A stretch of DNA of 64,000 nt from Enterobacter kobei (GCF_001729765.1 NZ_CP017181.1:3968001-4032000); one strand, 5' to 3'; shown: positions 47,429 to 56,555, counted from the first letter of the stretch. Translations and numbers: made by a program. Notes: a model not told the origin generated them from the letters alone.

Positions 47429-48292
47429 TCAGTGTGCTGCCGCAAGCCCGACGGCGGGCGCTTCCACGATCACGTTGCTCAGATGACCGATATGCTCGAT
47501 CTCCACCTCAATGCGATCGCCCTCTTTCATAAACAGCGGCGGGTTACGCTTTTTCCCCACCCCGCCCGGGGATCCGGTGATGATCACATCGCCCGGGCTG
47601 AGGCGGGTGAAGGTGCTGATGTACTCGATCAGCTCCGCAACCTTGTGGATCATGCTGCTGGTGTTGTCTTCCTGCACCATGCGGCCGTTCAGCCAGGTGC
47701 GGATTGCCAGCTGGTGCGGATCCGGGATCTCATCCGCCGTCGCCATCCAGGGGCCAAACGCGCCGGTCTGACGCCAGTTTTTTCCGGCTGTAAACCAGGT
47801 GTGCTGCCAGTCACGGGCGGAGCCGTCCATGTAGCAGCTGTAGCCCGCCACGTGGCGCAGCGCGTCGTCGCGGCTGATGTTCTCCCCACCTTTGCCGATG
47901 ATCACCGCCAGCTCGCCTTCGTAGTCGAATTCACTGGAGTGGCGCGGCTTCAGCACCGGTTCGTTATGGCCGGTCTGTGAATCCGGGAAGCGGACAAACA
48001 GCGTCGGGGCCGGGTTATGCTGGTCAAACTCCTTGCGCTTGTCGGCGTAGTTCATGCCCACGCAGAGAATTTTTTCCGGCTGCTCAATCACCGGTAAGAA
48101 GGTGATAGCGCTCATCGGCACGTCCACCGCGTCGTTCAGGTAGCGGGTGGCCTGCGCCAGCCCGTTGCCCTGCAGCAGCGCCTTGAGGTCGCTGTAGCGG
48201 TCGCCGAGACGGCGGCCTAAATCAATCACGCCGTCGGCCTGGACGATGCCGTAGCTGCGTTTTCCCTGGTATAAAAAGCTTGCGAGTTTCAT
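47429..48292 (-). CDS. Fumarylacetoacetate hydrolase family protein (possible oxaloacetate decarboxylase/tautomerase)
   Basis: A 287-residue FAH-fold protein. A short N-terminal domain is followed by the catalytic domain with the metal ligands in SEFDYEGELAVIIGK and the conserved GRMVQEDNTSSMIH, LSPGDVIITGSPGGVG segments. FAH-family members include acylpyruvases, oxaloacetate decarboxylases and tautomerases. It sits between the citrate carrier and citC, with gaps of 17 and 10 bases, so it should act in the same pathway. Citrate lyase releases oxaloacetate, and no sodium-pumping oadGAB genes are visible; disposal of oxaloacetate is the simplest proposal. Confidence 0.85.
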   Translation of the reverse strand: MKLASFLYQGKRSYGIVQADGVIDLGRRLGDRYSDLKALLQGNGLAQATRYLNDAVDVPMSAITFLPVIEQPEKILCVGMNYADKRKEFDQHNPAPTLFVRFPDSQTGHNEPVLKPRHSSEFDYEGELAVIIGKGGENISRDDALRHVAGYSCYMDGSARDWQHTWFTAGKNWRQTGAFGPWMATADEIPDPHQLAIRTWLNGRMVQEDNTSSMIHKVAELIEYISTFTRLSPGDVIITGSPGGVGKKRNPPLFMKEGDRIEVEIEHIGHLSNVIVEAPAVGLAAAH

Positions 48293-48309
48293 TGTTCTTT
48301 CCTGAAAAC

Positions 48310-49671
48310 TTAAACGAGGAAGTTGCCCAGAATCAGCAGAGAGATAGAGACGTTAATCGCTCCGCCGATACGGGTAGCAATCTGGGCGAACGGCATCAGG
48401 CTCATGCGGTTGCCTGCGGTCAGGATCGCCACGTCGCCGGTACCGCCCTGCCCGCTCTGGCAGCAGGAGACGATGGCGACATCAATCGGATGCATACCGA
48501 TCTTTTTGCCGACGAAGAAGCCGGTCGCCACCAGCGCAGAAACGGTGCTGACAATCACCAGCAGGTTGCTGACGGTGAACGCCGCCACTAGTTCGTGCCA
48601 CGGGGTGATAGCCACGCCGACGGCGAAGAGGATGGGGTAGGTCACGGAAGTCTGGAAGAATTTGTAGACGACCTGCGAACCTTCCAGCAGGCGCGGAGAG
48701 GCGCCGTTGCAGAGCTTCACCAGCACCGCCATAAACAGCATGCCGACCGGGGCTGGCAGGCCAATGAGCTTGTGGCCGAGCATGCCCAGCATGTAGAGCA
48801 GCACCGCCAGCAGGGCGCCAGAGGCGATTGTGGTCACGTCCGCTTTACCAGAGAACGCAGGCTGAGAGACGGTGGTATCGGCATTGGCGCGGTTAGGCAT
48901 CAGCTGGCCTTCACCGGTCAGGTGCGGGTAGCGCTTACCAAGCTGGTTCAGGCAACCGGAGATAATGATCGCAGTCAGACCGCCGAGCATCACCATCGGC
49001 AGCACGCGACCGAGCGCTACGCCCTGGTCCATGTGCAGCAGGGTGGCATAACCGATGGAAAGCGGAATTGCGCCTTCCCCGACGCCGCCCGCCATAATGG
49101 GCAGAATGATAAAGAAGAAGATCTGGAACGGCTCCAGACCCAGCGCGAGACCAACGCCCATCCCCACCAGCATGCCGACAATTTCACCGCACAGCATCGG
49201 GAAGAAGATGCGCAGGAAGCCCTGAATCAGCACCGTGCGGTTCATGCTCATGATGCTGCCGACGATAATGCAGCAGATGTAGAGATAGAGAATATTGGTG
49301 GATTTATAGAACTTCGTGGTGGACTCGACCACCACATCCGGCAGCAGGCCGTAATAGACCAGCGCGGAAGGGATAAAGGTGGCGCAAATCGCCGCCGCAC
49401 CGAGCTTGCCGACAATCGGCAGGCGCTTGCCAAACTCACCGCAGGCAAAGCCGAAGAAGGCCAGGGTCGCTACCATCACCACGATGTCGCTCGGCAGCTT
49501 TCCGCCCAGACAATCAATCGCAATCAGTGCGCCCGCCAGAACAAACAGCGGCAGAGGGATAATCCCGATTTTCCAGGTATCCATAATATGCCACCAACGC
49601 TCTTTGAGCGAGGGTCGCTGAATTTCAATCGGGTCGTGGGTAACAGAGAAAGAATCGTCAGTTGTGCTCAT
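48310..49671 (-). CDS. 2-hydroxycarboxylate transporter, citrate carrier (CitS/CitW family)
   Basis: A 453-residue inner-membrane protein of the 2-HCT family. The two re-entrant-loop signatures are visible: GGVGEGAIPLSIGY in the first half and QSGQGGTGDVAILTAGNR in the second. A hydrophilic N-terminus (~35 residues) precedes the first membrane span. It should import citrate, with sodium or in exchange for acetate; the exact mode cannot be read. It is the first gene of the operon and is preceded by a 347-base divergent promoter region. Confidence 0.93.
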   Translation of the reverse strand: MSTTDDSFSVTHDPIEIQRPSLKERWWHIMDTWKIGIIPLPLFVLAGALIAIDCLGGKLPSDIVVMVATLAFFGFACGEFGKRLPIVGKLGAAAICATFIPSALVYYGLLPDVVVESTTKFYKSTNILYLYICCIIVGSIMSMNRTVLIQGFLRIFFPMLCGEIVGMLVGMGVGLALGLEPFQIFFFIILPIMAGGVGEGAIPLSIGYATLLHMDQGVALGRVLPMVMLGGLTAIIISGCLNQLGKRYPHLTGEGQLMPNRANADTTVSQPAFSGKADVTTIASGALLAVLLYMLGMLGHKLIGLPAPVGMLFMAVLVKLCNGASPRLLEGSQVVYKFFQTSVTYPILFAVGVAITPWHELVAAFTVSNLLVIVSTVSALVATGFFVGKKIGMHPIDVAIVSCCQSGQGGTGDVAILTAGNRMSLMPFAQIATRIGGAINVSISLLILGNFLV

Positions 49672-50018
49672 AATAAGCCCCTTGGTTATTTTGTGCGTTC
49701 AGCTTAGAGTCACAAAGGCTTACTTTATGTGAGGGATGACATATTAAAAGCGAAGTTTTAATGGCCACTATGGTTTTAATGGTTTCTTTTATTTAATGTG
49801 ATTTATGCCTTATTTATTATCGTGGTTTTTATGGTTTCTTTTCTGAATTGAACAAACAAATAACATTTATTCATATAGCCTGAACGAGGTAAGCCCTCAG
49901 GATAAATCTTTTACAGCACCCGCTGTGCAAGGGATCACAAGTTTTCGGCAAAGCGCAGGCAGCCACAGAAAAAAAGATGATATATTGGCGATCTTTGTCG
50001 CTACCTTGCGTGATAGTT
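49672..50018. promoter_or_regulatory. Divergent cit promoter region with TTTTWATGG boxes
   Basis: An AT-rich region between the citrate carrier and the sensor kinase. GTTTTAATGG occurs at 49755 and 49773 and GTTTTTATGG at 49825. A 20-base near-identical direct repeat (one mismatch) lies at 49771-49790 and 49823-49842. These are candidate sites for the CitB-type regulator. A CRP-like site is listed separately. Confidence 0.5.
49924..49939 (+). promoter_or_regulatory. CRP site TGTGCAAGGGATCACA
   Basis: One mismatch from TGTGA-N6-TCACA, 80 bases before the kinase start. Catabolite control of citrate fermentation genes is known in Klebsiella. Confidence 0.6.
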
Positions 50019-51644
50019 ATGAAAGTCTCTTTCCAGATTAAGTTGTTTATTTCGCTGGTTGCCTTTTTCTCAGTGCTTTTTGCGTTACTGGGCGGATATT
50101 ATTATGCCGATGTCGGTAAGCAGCTTTATCAGGAAATGAGTGCGCGCGCAAAAATACAGGCGGAGGAGATTGCGCTTATTCCGTCATTACGCAATGAAGT
50201 TGAACAAAAAGATATCACCGCGATCCATGATTTTATGCAGAAAATGGCTGCCCATAGCGATGCCAGCTTTATTGTCATTGGAGATAACACGGGAAAGCAC
50301 CTTTTTCATTCCGTCTTTGCCGACAGAGTGGGCACGACGCTGGTTGGCGGCGACAATGAGGCCGTCCTGCAGGGGAAAAGCACGACAACCATCCGTAAAG
50401 GCGGACTGGGTATTTCGCTGCGCAGTAAAGCCCCTATTTTCAACGATGCCGGGCAGGTGGTTGGCATTGTTTCCGTGGGCTATCTCACCAGCTACCTGGA
50501 TACCATTACCGTCAGTAAAGTGGTCAATATCCTGATTGCCGCCGTGCTGCTGCTTTTGGCCCTCTTTATCTTCTCCTGGTTCTTTACCCGCAGTATAAAG
50601 AAGCAGATCTTCTCCCTCGAACCGCGAGAAATCGGCCTGCTGGTACGTCAGCAAAAGGCGATGATGGAATCTATCTACGAAGGGGTGATTGCCATTGATA
50701 ACGAGCGGCGCATAGAAGTGATCAACCAGGCGGCGCGCAAACTGCTGGGGCTGAGCCAGCCGGCGCGTGAACTGCGCGGGCAGTTGATAAGCCAGGTGAT
50801 CGACCCGGTCCCGTTCTTCGACACGCAGACGATGCTGGCTAAAGATACCCACGATGAGATTTGCCGTTTTAACGATCTCACGGTGATTGCCAGCCGGGTT
50901 CACATCATGCTTGAGGGCTCGCTGCAGGGCTGGGTGATCACCTTCCGCGATCGCAACGAAATCGACTCTCTGAGCGCCCAGCTCAGCCAGGTAAAGCGCT
51001 ATGTCGATAACCTGCGCATTATGCGTCACGAGCAGTTAAACCGGATGACCACCCTCTCCGGCCTGCTGCATATGGGCCGCTATGAGGAGGCGATTGGCTA
51101 TATTCAGGCGCAGTCGGAACATGCCCAGGAGCTGCTGGACTTTATCTCGTCGCGCTTCAGTTCTCCCACCCTGTGCGGCCTGCTGCTCGGGAAAGCCGCC
51201 CGAGCGCGGGAAAAAGGTGTCGAGCTGAGTTTCGACCCGGCCTGTCGGCTGGATAAGCCGTTCCTGCCGCTTGGGGAGCAAGAGTTGATTTCGATTATTG
51301 GTAACCTGCTGGATAACGCCATCGAAGCAACACAGCGCTCGCCGCTTCCCCATGCGCCAGTGGAAGTGCTGATAAAACTCAGCGAGCAGGAGCTGATTAT
51401 TGAAGTCGCCGACCAGGGCGTAGGCATTAAACCGGAGATCCGTGAGCGGATCTTTGAACGCGGCATCACCACCAAAACACGCGGCGATCATGGGATTGGT
51501 CTGTATCTGATCGAAAGCTACGTTATGCAGGCTGGCGGCGCGATAGAAGTTGCCGATAATACCCCACGCGGCGCCATTTTCTCACTGTTTATCCCGGCCT
51601 CGGGAACCGTCCGGCAACTGGAAGACACCGACTATGCAACATGA
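50019..51644 (+). CDS. Citrate-sensing histidine kinase (CitA/DpiB type)
   Basis: A 541-residue membrane kinase. TM1 is at residues ~8-28, then a periplasmic PAS domain with basic residues fitting citrate binding (GISLRSKAPIF), TM2 near 165-190, a cytoplasmic PAS domain, the phospho-His in RIMRHEQLNRMTTLSGLLH, N box NLLDNAIEA and G boxes DQGVGIKPEI/GDHGIGLYL. It senses citrate and controls the divergent cit operon through the regulator encoded next. ATG 50019 gives a normal short N-terminus; ATG 49977 is possible. Neither has a strong ribosome site. Confidence 0.92.
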   Translation: MKVSFQIKLFISLVAFFSVLFALLGGYYYADVGKQLYQEMSARAKIQAEEIALIPSLRNEVEQKDITAIHDFMQKMAAHSDASFIVIGDNTGKHLFHSVFADRVGTTLVGGDNEAVLQGKSTTTIRKGGLGISLRSKAPIFNDAGQVVGIVSVGYLTSYLDTITVSKVVNILIAAVLLLLALFIFSWFFTRSIKKQIFSLEPREIGLLVRQQKAMMESIYEGVIAIDNERRIEVINQAARKLLGLSQPARELRGQLISQVIDPVPFFDTQTMLAKDTHDEICRFNDLTVIASRVHIMLEGSLQGWVITFRDRNEIDSLSAQLSQVKRYVDNLRIMRHEQLNRMTTLSGLLHMGRYEEAIGYIQAQSEHAQELLDFISSRFSSPTLCGLLLGKAARAREKGVELSFDPACRLDKPFLPLGEQELISIIGNLLDNAIEATQRSPLPHAPVEVLIKLSEQELIIEVADQGVGIKPEIRERIFERGITTKTRGDHGIGLYLIESYVMQAGGAIEVADNTPRGAIFSLFIPASGTVRQLEDTDYAT

Positions 51645-52326
51645 ACTTATCGACGTACTGATTGTTGAAGACGAGAACGAACTGGCACAGCTGCACGCGG
51701 AGCTCATCAGCAAACACCCGCGTCTGAGACTGGTGGGGATTGCCTCGTCACTGGCCGACGCGCAGGTTCAGCTTGAGCGTAAACAGCCTCAGCTGATGCT
51801 GCTGGATAACTATCTGCCGGACGGCAAAGGCATCACCCTTATCAGTAACCCGATGCTGACCCGCGCCAACTGCTCGGTGATTTTCATCACCGCCGCCAGC
51901 GATATGGACACCTGCAGCCAGGCCATCCGCAACGGCGCTTTTGACTATATCCTTAAGCCGGTTTCCTGGAAGCGCCTCAGCCAGTCGCTGGAGCGCTTTG
52001 TGCAATTTGCCGAACAGCAGCGCGTCTGGAAGATTGTCGATCAGCAAAACGTCGATTCACTGTATCAACTCCAGGCGAAGAACTACCGCCAGGACAACGG
52101 CAGCAAAGGGATTGAGGAGAATACGCTGGCCCGGGTGCAGGCGCTGTTCAACGACAAGGCGACGCACTGCTTTACCGTGGATGAGGTGGTGAGCGAAACG
52201 GGGTTGAGTAAAACCACTACCCGGCGCTATCTGGAGCACTGCGTGGAGGCGGGGTTTCTGAGCGTAGAGATGCTGTACGGGAAGATTGGGCATCCAAGGA
52301 GGATGTACAAGCGTAGTGCGGTTTGA
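51634..52326 (+). CDS. Response regulator (CitB/DpiA type)
   Basis: A 230-residue regulator overlapping the kinase gene by 11 bases. The receiver domain has phospho-acceptor Asp58 (MLLDNYLPDGKG) and Lys108 (YILKP). The C-terminal helix-turn-helix (TVDEVVSETGLSKTTTRRYLE) is of the CitB type. It is expected to bind the AT-rich region between the kinase and the citrate carrier. Confidence 0.94.
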   Translation: MQHELIDVLIVEDENELAQLHAELISKHPRLRLVGIASSLADAQVQLERKQPQLMLLDNYLPDGKGITLISNPMLTRANCSVIFITAASDMDTCSQAIRNGAFDYILKPVSWKRLSQSLERFVQFAEQQRVWKIVDQQNVDSLYQLQAKNYRQDNGSKGIEENTLARVQALFNDKATHCFTVDEVVSETGLSKTTTRRYLEHCVEAGFLSVEMLYGKIGHPRRMYKRSAV

Positions 52327-52335
52327 TGAAACGTT

Positions 52336-52368
52336 CCCTCTCCCTGTGGGAGAGGGTTAGGGTGAGGG
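52336..52368. repeat. Dyad repeat (CCTAACCCTCTCCC family, reverse orientation)
   Basis: CCCTCTCCC TGT GGGAGAGGG with the GTTAGGGTGAGGG arm after it, between the convergent stops of the response regulator and speC. Likely shared transcript end. Confidence 0.75.
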
Positions 52369-52380
52369 CAGCAGCCCGCA

Positions 52381-54516
52381 CTACCTCAACACATACCCAT
52401 ACAGCCGTTTAATCCCGTCCGCATCCTTCTCGCTGTATACCCCCTGCAGCTCCGGCGAGAAGCCCGGCAGCAGGTTGATGCCCTCTTCCAGCGCCAGGAA
52501 GTAACGCTGTACCGCCCCGCCCCAGACCTCACCCGGCACCACGCACAGCACGCCAGGCGGATAGGGCAGCGCCCCTTCGGCAGCAATGCGCCCTGCGGCA
52601 TCCCGTATGCGAACCAGCTCCACCTCTCCGCGAATATAGGCCCGGTTTGCATCCTGCGGGTTCATTACCACCTCAGGCAAGCTCTCCTTGCGGAACATCG
52701 CCTTCTGCAGATCTTTTACGTCAAAGCTGACATAAAGATCGTGCATCTCCTGACACAACTGGCGGAGGGTGTAATCCCGGTAGCGCACCGGGTATTTCTG
52801 GTAGATGGTCGGCAGTACGTCCGCCAGCGGCGTATCGTCTTCAATATGCTGCTCGAACTGTCCCAGCATTGCCACCAGCTGCGCCAGCTTCTCGCTGCTT
52901 TCAGCTGGCGTCAGCAGGAACAGGATTGAGTTGAGATCGCATTTCTCCGGCACGATGCCGTTTTCGCGCAGGTAGTGCGCAAGAATGGTCGCCGGAATAC
53001 CGAACCCGGTATATTCCCCGGTTTCGGCATCAATACCCGGCGTGGTCAGCAGCAGCTTGCACGGGTCGACAAAGTACTGCTCGCGGGCATAACCCGCAAA
53101 CCCGTGCCATTTCGCCCCCGGCTCGAAGCTGAAGAAGCGGCGCTCGCTGGCAATGGCGTGCGTCGGATGATCCTGCCACGGCCGCCCCGCCACCACCGGC
53201 GGGATAAACGGCTTAATCATATGGCAGTTGGCAATGATCGCCTTGCGCGCCTCAATGCCCAGCTCAACACACTCCGCCCACAGCCTGCGCCCACTCTCGC
53301 CTTCATGAATTTTGGCATTCACATCCAGCGCTGCAAACAGCGGATAAAACGGACTGGTGGAGGCGTGCAGCATAAACGCATTGTTCAGCCGCTTATGGGG
53401 GCAGAACCGCGCCTGGCCACGAATGTGGTTATCCTTTTTATGGATCTGCGACGTTTGCGAGAACCCGGCCTGCTGCTTATGCACCGACTGGGTCACAAAA
53501 ATGCCAGGATCGTTCTCGTTCAGCTCCAGCAACAGCGGAGACGTTTCCGCCATCATCGGAATAAATTGCTCGTAGCCCACCCAGGCAGAGTCAAACAGGA
53601 TGTAATCACACAGATGGCCGATCTTGTCGATCACCTGACGGGCGTTGTAGATCGTGCCGTCATAGGTGCCAAGCTGGATGATCGCCAGGCGGAACGGACG
53701 CGCCTCGTCGGCTTTCTCCGGCGCAGCCTCGCGGATAAGATCGCGCAGGTACGCGTCATCAAAACAGTGCTCGTCAATCCCGCCAATAAAGCCAAATGGA
53801 TTACGCGCAGCCTCAAGATACACCGGCGTGGCCCCAGCCTGAATCAGCGCCCCGTGGTGGTTGGATTTATGGTTGTTGCGGTCGAACAGCACCAGATCGC
53901 CACGCGTCAGCAGCGCGTTGGTCACCACCTTGTTGGCCGCCGACGTGCCGTTCAGCACAAAGTAGGTTTTATCCGCATTGAACACTTTCGCCGCGAACTT
54001 TTGCGCATGCTTGGCGGACCCTTCATGGATCAGTAAATCCCCGAGTTTTACGTCAGCATTGCACATGTCGGCACGAAACACGTTCTCACCGAAGAAATCA
54101 AAAAACTGTCGTCCCGCCGGATGCTTTTTGAAAAACGCCCCGTGCTGGTGACCAGGACAGGCGAAGGTGCTGTTACCCATCTCCACGTACTGGCTCAGGG
54201 TGTCGAAAAACGGCGGCAGCAGATTCTCTTCGTAACGGCTGGCAGCAGTCTCCAGTTCCAGAAACTCCTGCGCTTTCCCCGAGATGACCGCGGTAGCACC
54301 GTCAGGCACGTCCGTTTGCTCCTGCGAGAAAATAAACACCGGTAGCTGAAAGCCCGTGCGTTTCAGCAACGCGAGAATACCGCTGCGACTTTCAGCAGTT
54401 GTCATGACGACTGCCGCCACATCGGTAAAATCCGTGTTATCCAGCGTCACCTTTTCACGGTGGGTTGAGACAGTGGAGAGCAGCTCGCGGCTGACGGCAA
54501 TTTTCATGGTTTTCAT
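52381..54516 (-). CDS. speC: Ornithine decarboxylase, constitutive
   Basis: A 711-residue PLP decarboxylase, the same length as E. coli SpeC and closely matching it. It converts ornithine to putrescine. It has an N-terminal receiver-like wing domain (residues ~1-105), then the aspartate-aminotransferase fold with the PLP lysine in TQSVHKQQAGFSQT near residue 355. Together with speA and speB it gives both putrescine routes in one window. speC-yqgA-tRNA-Phe is the E. coli order, but nupG is displaced 10 kb by the citrate cluster. Confidence 0.97.
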   Translation of the reverse strand: MKTMKIAVSRELLSTVSTHREKVTLDNTDFTDVAAVVMTTAESRSGILALLKRTGFQLPVFIFSQEQTDVPDGATAVISGKAQEFLELETAASRYEENLLPPFFDTLSQYVEMGNSTFACPGHQHGAFFKKHPAGRQFFDFFGENVFRADMCNADVKLGDLLIHEGSAKHAQKFAAKVFNADKTYFVLNGTSAANKVVTNALLTRGDLVLFDRNNHKSNHHGALIQAGATPVYLEAARNPFGFIGGIDEHCFDDAYLRDLIREAAPEKADEARPFRLAIIQLGTYDGTIYNARQVIDKIGHLCDYILFDSAWVGYEQFIPMMAETSPLLLELNENDPGIFVTQSVHKQQAGFSQTSQIHKKDNHIRGQARFCPHKRLNNAFMLHASTSPFYPLFAALDVNAKIHEGESGRRLWAECVELGIEARKAIIANCHMIKPFIPPVVAGRPWQDHPTHAIASERRFFSFEPGAKWHGFAGYAREQYFVDPCKLLLTTPGIDAETGEYTGFGIPATILAHYLRENGIVPEKCDLNSILFLLTPAESSEKLAQLVAMLGQFEQHIEDDTPLADVLPTIYQKYPVRYRDYTLRQLCQEMHDLYVSFDVKDLQKAMFRKESLPEVVMNPQDANRAYIRGEVELVRIRDAAGRIAAEGALPYPPGVLCVVPGEVWGGAVQRYFLALEEGINLLPGFSPELQGVYSEKDADGIKRLYGYVLR

Positions 54517-54698
54517 AGGCGCTAGTTACCCTCACCGAACGGTGAGACAGGGAGGAGAAAATTCGCGCAATAATGTCACCTTTTATTTTGAGGTGCAAGA
54601 AGGAATCAATATGCACAAAACCTTCCAAAGCTAAGCGTAATGCCCGCTTTGCGTGTCATAATCATGCAATACCAATGATTAAGTAACAGGAGTTAGCG

Positions 54699-55412
54699 GT
54701 GGTAATTGGACCCTTTATCAACGCCGGCGCAGTGCTGCTGGGCGGCATACTTGGCGGCGTGTTAAGCCAGCGGCTACCGGAGCGTATTCGTACCTCCATG
54801 CCGTCTATTTTTGGCCTGGCCTCGCTGGGCATCGGCATCCTTTTAGTCATCAAATGCGCCAACCTGCCCGTCATGGTGCTGGCAACGCTGCTCGGCGCAC
54901 TGATTGGCGAATTTTGCTATCTGGAAAAAGGCATCAATAACGCGGTAGGCAAAGCCAAAAACCTGATTGCCCGACCCGGTAAGGCGAAAAACGGTTCGCA
55001 CGAGTCGTTTATTCAGAACTACGTTGCGATCATTATTCTGTTTTGTGCCAGCGGCACCGGGATATTCGGTTCGATGCAGGAAGGGATGACGGGCGATCCG
55101 AGCATATTAATTGCGAAAGCGTTTCTCGATTTCTTCACCGCCACCATTTTTGCCACCACGCTCGGTATCGCCGTCGCGGCAATTTGCGTTCCGATGCTGC
55201 TGATTCAGCTGGCTCTCGCCACCTGCGCCGCGCTGATACTCCCGCTCACCACGCCGGCGATGATGGCAGACTTTACCGCCGTCGGCGGCCTGCTGTTGCT
55301 GGCGACCGGGTTACGCATCTGCGGGATTAAGATGTTTGCCGTGGTGAATATGCTGCCCGCGCTGCTGATCGCCATGCCGCTCTCAGCGCTCTGGACGCGC
55401 TTTTTCGCTTAA
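54699..55412 (+). CDS. yqgA: DUF554 inner membrane protein YqgA
   Basis: A 237-residue protein with about seven hydrophobic segments, matching E. coli YqgA. It starts with GTG after AGGAG (MVIGPFINAGAVLLGG). The repeated glycine-rich helices and NYVAIIILFCASGTGIFGSM are typical of DUF554. Function unknown. Confidence 0.94.
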   Translation: MVIGPFINAGAVLLGGILGGVLSQRLPERIRTSMPSIFGLASLGIGILLVIKCANLPVMVLATLLGALIGEFCYLEKGINNAVGKAKNLIARPGKAKNGSHESFIQNYVAIIILFCASGTGIFGSMQEGMTGDPSILIAKAFLDFFTATIFATTLGIAVAAICVPMLLIQLALATCAALILPLTTPAMMADFTAVGGLLLLATGLRICGIKMFAVVNMLPALLIAMPLSALWTRFFA

Positions 55413-55507
55413 GAGTGCGGCGAAATGGCGAGAGATTGCGCAGTCCGTAACGAAAACAACATTTTTCGTTGACGGCAGGAAGCAGATCAGGTTTAATGCG
55501 CCCCGTT

Positions 55508-55583
55508 GCCCGGATAGCTCAGTCGGTAGAGCAGGGGATTGAAAATCCCCGTGTCCTTGGTTCGATTCCGAGTCCGGGCACCA
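55508..55583 (+). tRNA. pheV: tRNA-Phe (GAA)
   Basis: A 76-base cloverleaf with acceptor arm GCCCGGA/TCCGGGC, anticodon GAA at 55541-55543, T-arm GGTTCGATTCC and encoded CCA at 55581-55583. Its place after speC-yqgA is that of E. coli pheV, a well-known integration site for islands. Confidence 0.98.
55535..55568 (+). other. attL-like half of a duplicated tRNA-Phe core
   Basis: This 34-base stretch (anticodon arm to T-loop) is repeated exactly at 56556-56589. tRNA-integrated elements regenerate the gene on one side and leave such a copy on the other. Confidence 0.8.
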
Positions 55584-55591
55584 CTATTTAG

Positions 55592-55617
55592 AAAACCCAG
55601 CCTATGGCTGGGTTTTT
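55592..55617 (+). terminator. Terminator after tRNA-Phe
   Basis: AAAACCCAGC, loop CTATG, then GCTGGGTTTTT, eight bases after the tRNA. Confidence 0.92.
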
Positions 55618-55723
55618 GCTTTATGGCTACGGCCGATTTCTGTGCGCTGATAAGCGTGGCTTTAATGCAGGCACGCTTACGCTAATAGCCCGATAAGCTA
55701 ATACAGGCGGTGGCTCTTTTTTA

Positions 55724-56116
55724 TTACTTAATTTTGCCGGATAAATTGCTGACCTGATTTGAAAGGTTGTCGTTGCTCCGCTTCATGTCATCAAGGCTTC
55801 TTTGCAAACGCTCGATCTTACTCTCCTGCTCAGAATTCTTTCTCTCAAGCTGTAAAACCTTCTGAGTTAGCTCATCGACTTTGCGGTTGTCGGACTTCAT
55901 CTTCCTCAGGCTATCCTGCATCTCCCGTAGGTCCGACTCCCTGAAATCAGAAGGCTCGATTTCATCTGCATCAGAAATTACCGGGATATATCCTCCATTA
56001 GCGCTGCTGGGTTTGATACTAACCTGAACTTTATTTAGCCCCGCAGAGTGCGCGTAACCTATTGAAGAAAAATAAAAAAAAGAAACAACACACAGACCAG
56101 ACAGATATTTATTCAT
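55724..56116 (-). CDS. Small secreted coiled-coil protein, unknown function
   Basis: A 130-residue protein with a signal peptide (MNKYLSGLCVVSFFYFSSIG, cleaved after HSA). A short N-terminal domain (LNKVQVSIKPSSANGGYIPV) is followed by ~75 charged residues with heptad character (LTQKVLQLERKNSEQESKIE). The start at 56116 follows AAGGA at good distance. The reading frame is open without a stop to 56383, adding 89 residues that I do not recognise and that would hide the signal peptide. It lies inside the duplicated tRNA-Phe segment, so it is probably cargo of the remnant element. Confidence 0.6.
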   Translation of the reverse strand: MNKYLSGLCVVSFFYFSSIGYAHSAGLNKVQVSIKPSSANGGYIPVISDADEIEPSDFRESDLREMQDSLRKMKSDNRKVDELTQKVLQLERKNSEQESKIERLQRSLDDMKRSNDNLSNQVSNLSGKIK

Positions 56117-56372
56117 TTCTAACGTCCTTTTAAATTTTTCAATCACTTCCAGGAGTCTCCTTCTGGTATCACCCGCTGAGGATAAAACACATGGCTTAGC
56201 CTCTGGCAGTTCATAAACGGGGTTAAAGAGCAGAAGATACTGTTCGTTTTTCATTATAATACGCGTTTCCTCTCCCCCAAAATCCAACCGCCACCCGCTC
56301 ATTTTCTGCCACCTTATATCCGCCGGTATCGAGATAAACGCGTTACCACGCACCTTATCAAAGGTATCTCCC

Positions 56373-56555
56373 ATGCCCATCAAAGATATAATCCTGCTTA
56401 GCCCCTGCCTGTCAGGGCACCTTGTCCGCTACAACGGTACCGATAAATCCTGTTCCTCAGATCTGCTGCAACACTGGCGCGAAGAAGGCCGTCTGGTCAC
56501 CCACTGCCCGGAACTGGCGGCATGGCTGGCGTTGAAAACTGCGCAGAGTCAGGGC
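56373..56555 (+). pseudogene. Truncated DUF523 (TudS-type) gene
   Basis: The first ~55 residues match the start of DUF523 proteins: ILLSPCLSGHLVRYNGTDKS, then LLQHWREEGRLVTHCPELAA. The family normally continues for another 100 residues or so, but here the frame runs into the tRNA-Phe copy at 56556 and stops at 56612. It looks like the end of a gene lost by deletion at the attachment site. Some DUF523 proteins are iron-sulfur thiouracil desulfidases. Confidence 0.6.

Noticed and set aside
52975..54036. A 353-codon plus-strand frame opposite speC.
   Set aside because: Antisense to a near-identical orthologue of E. coli SpeC; Arg/His-rich and without a ribosome site.
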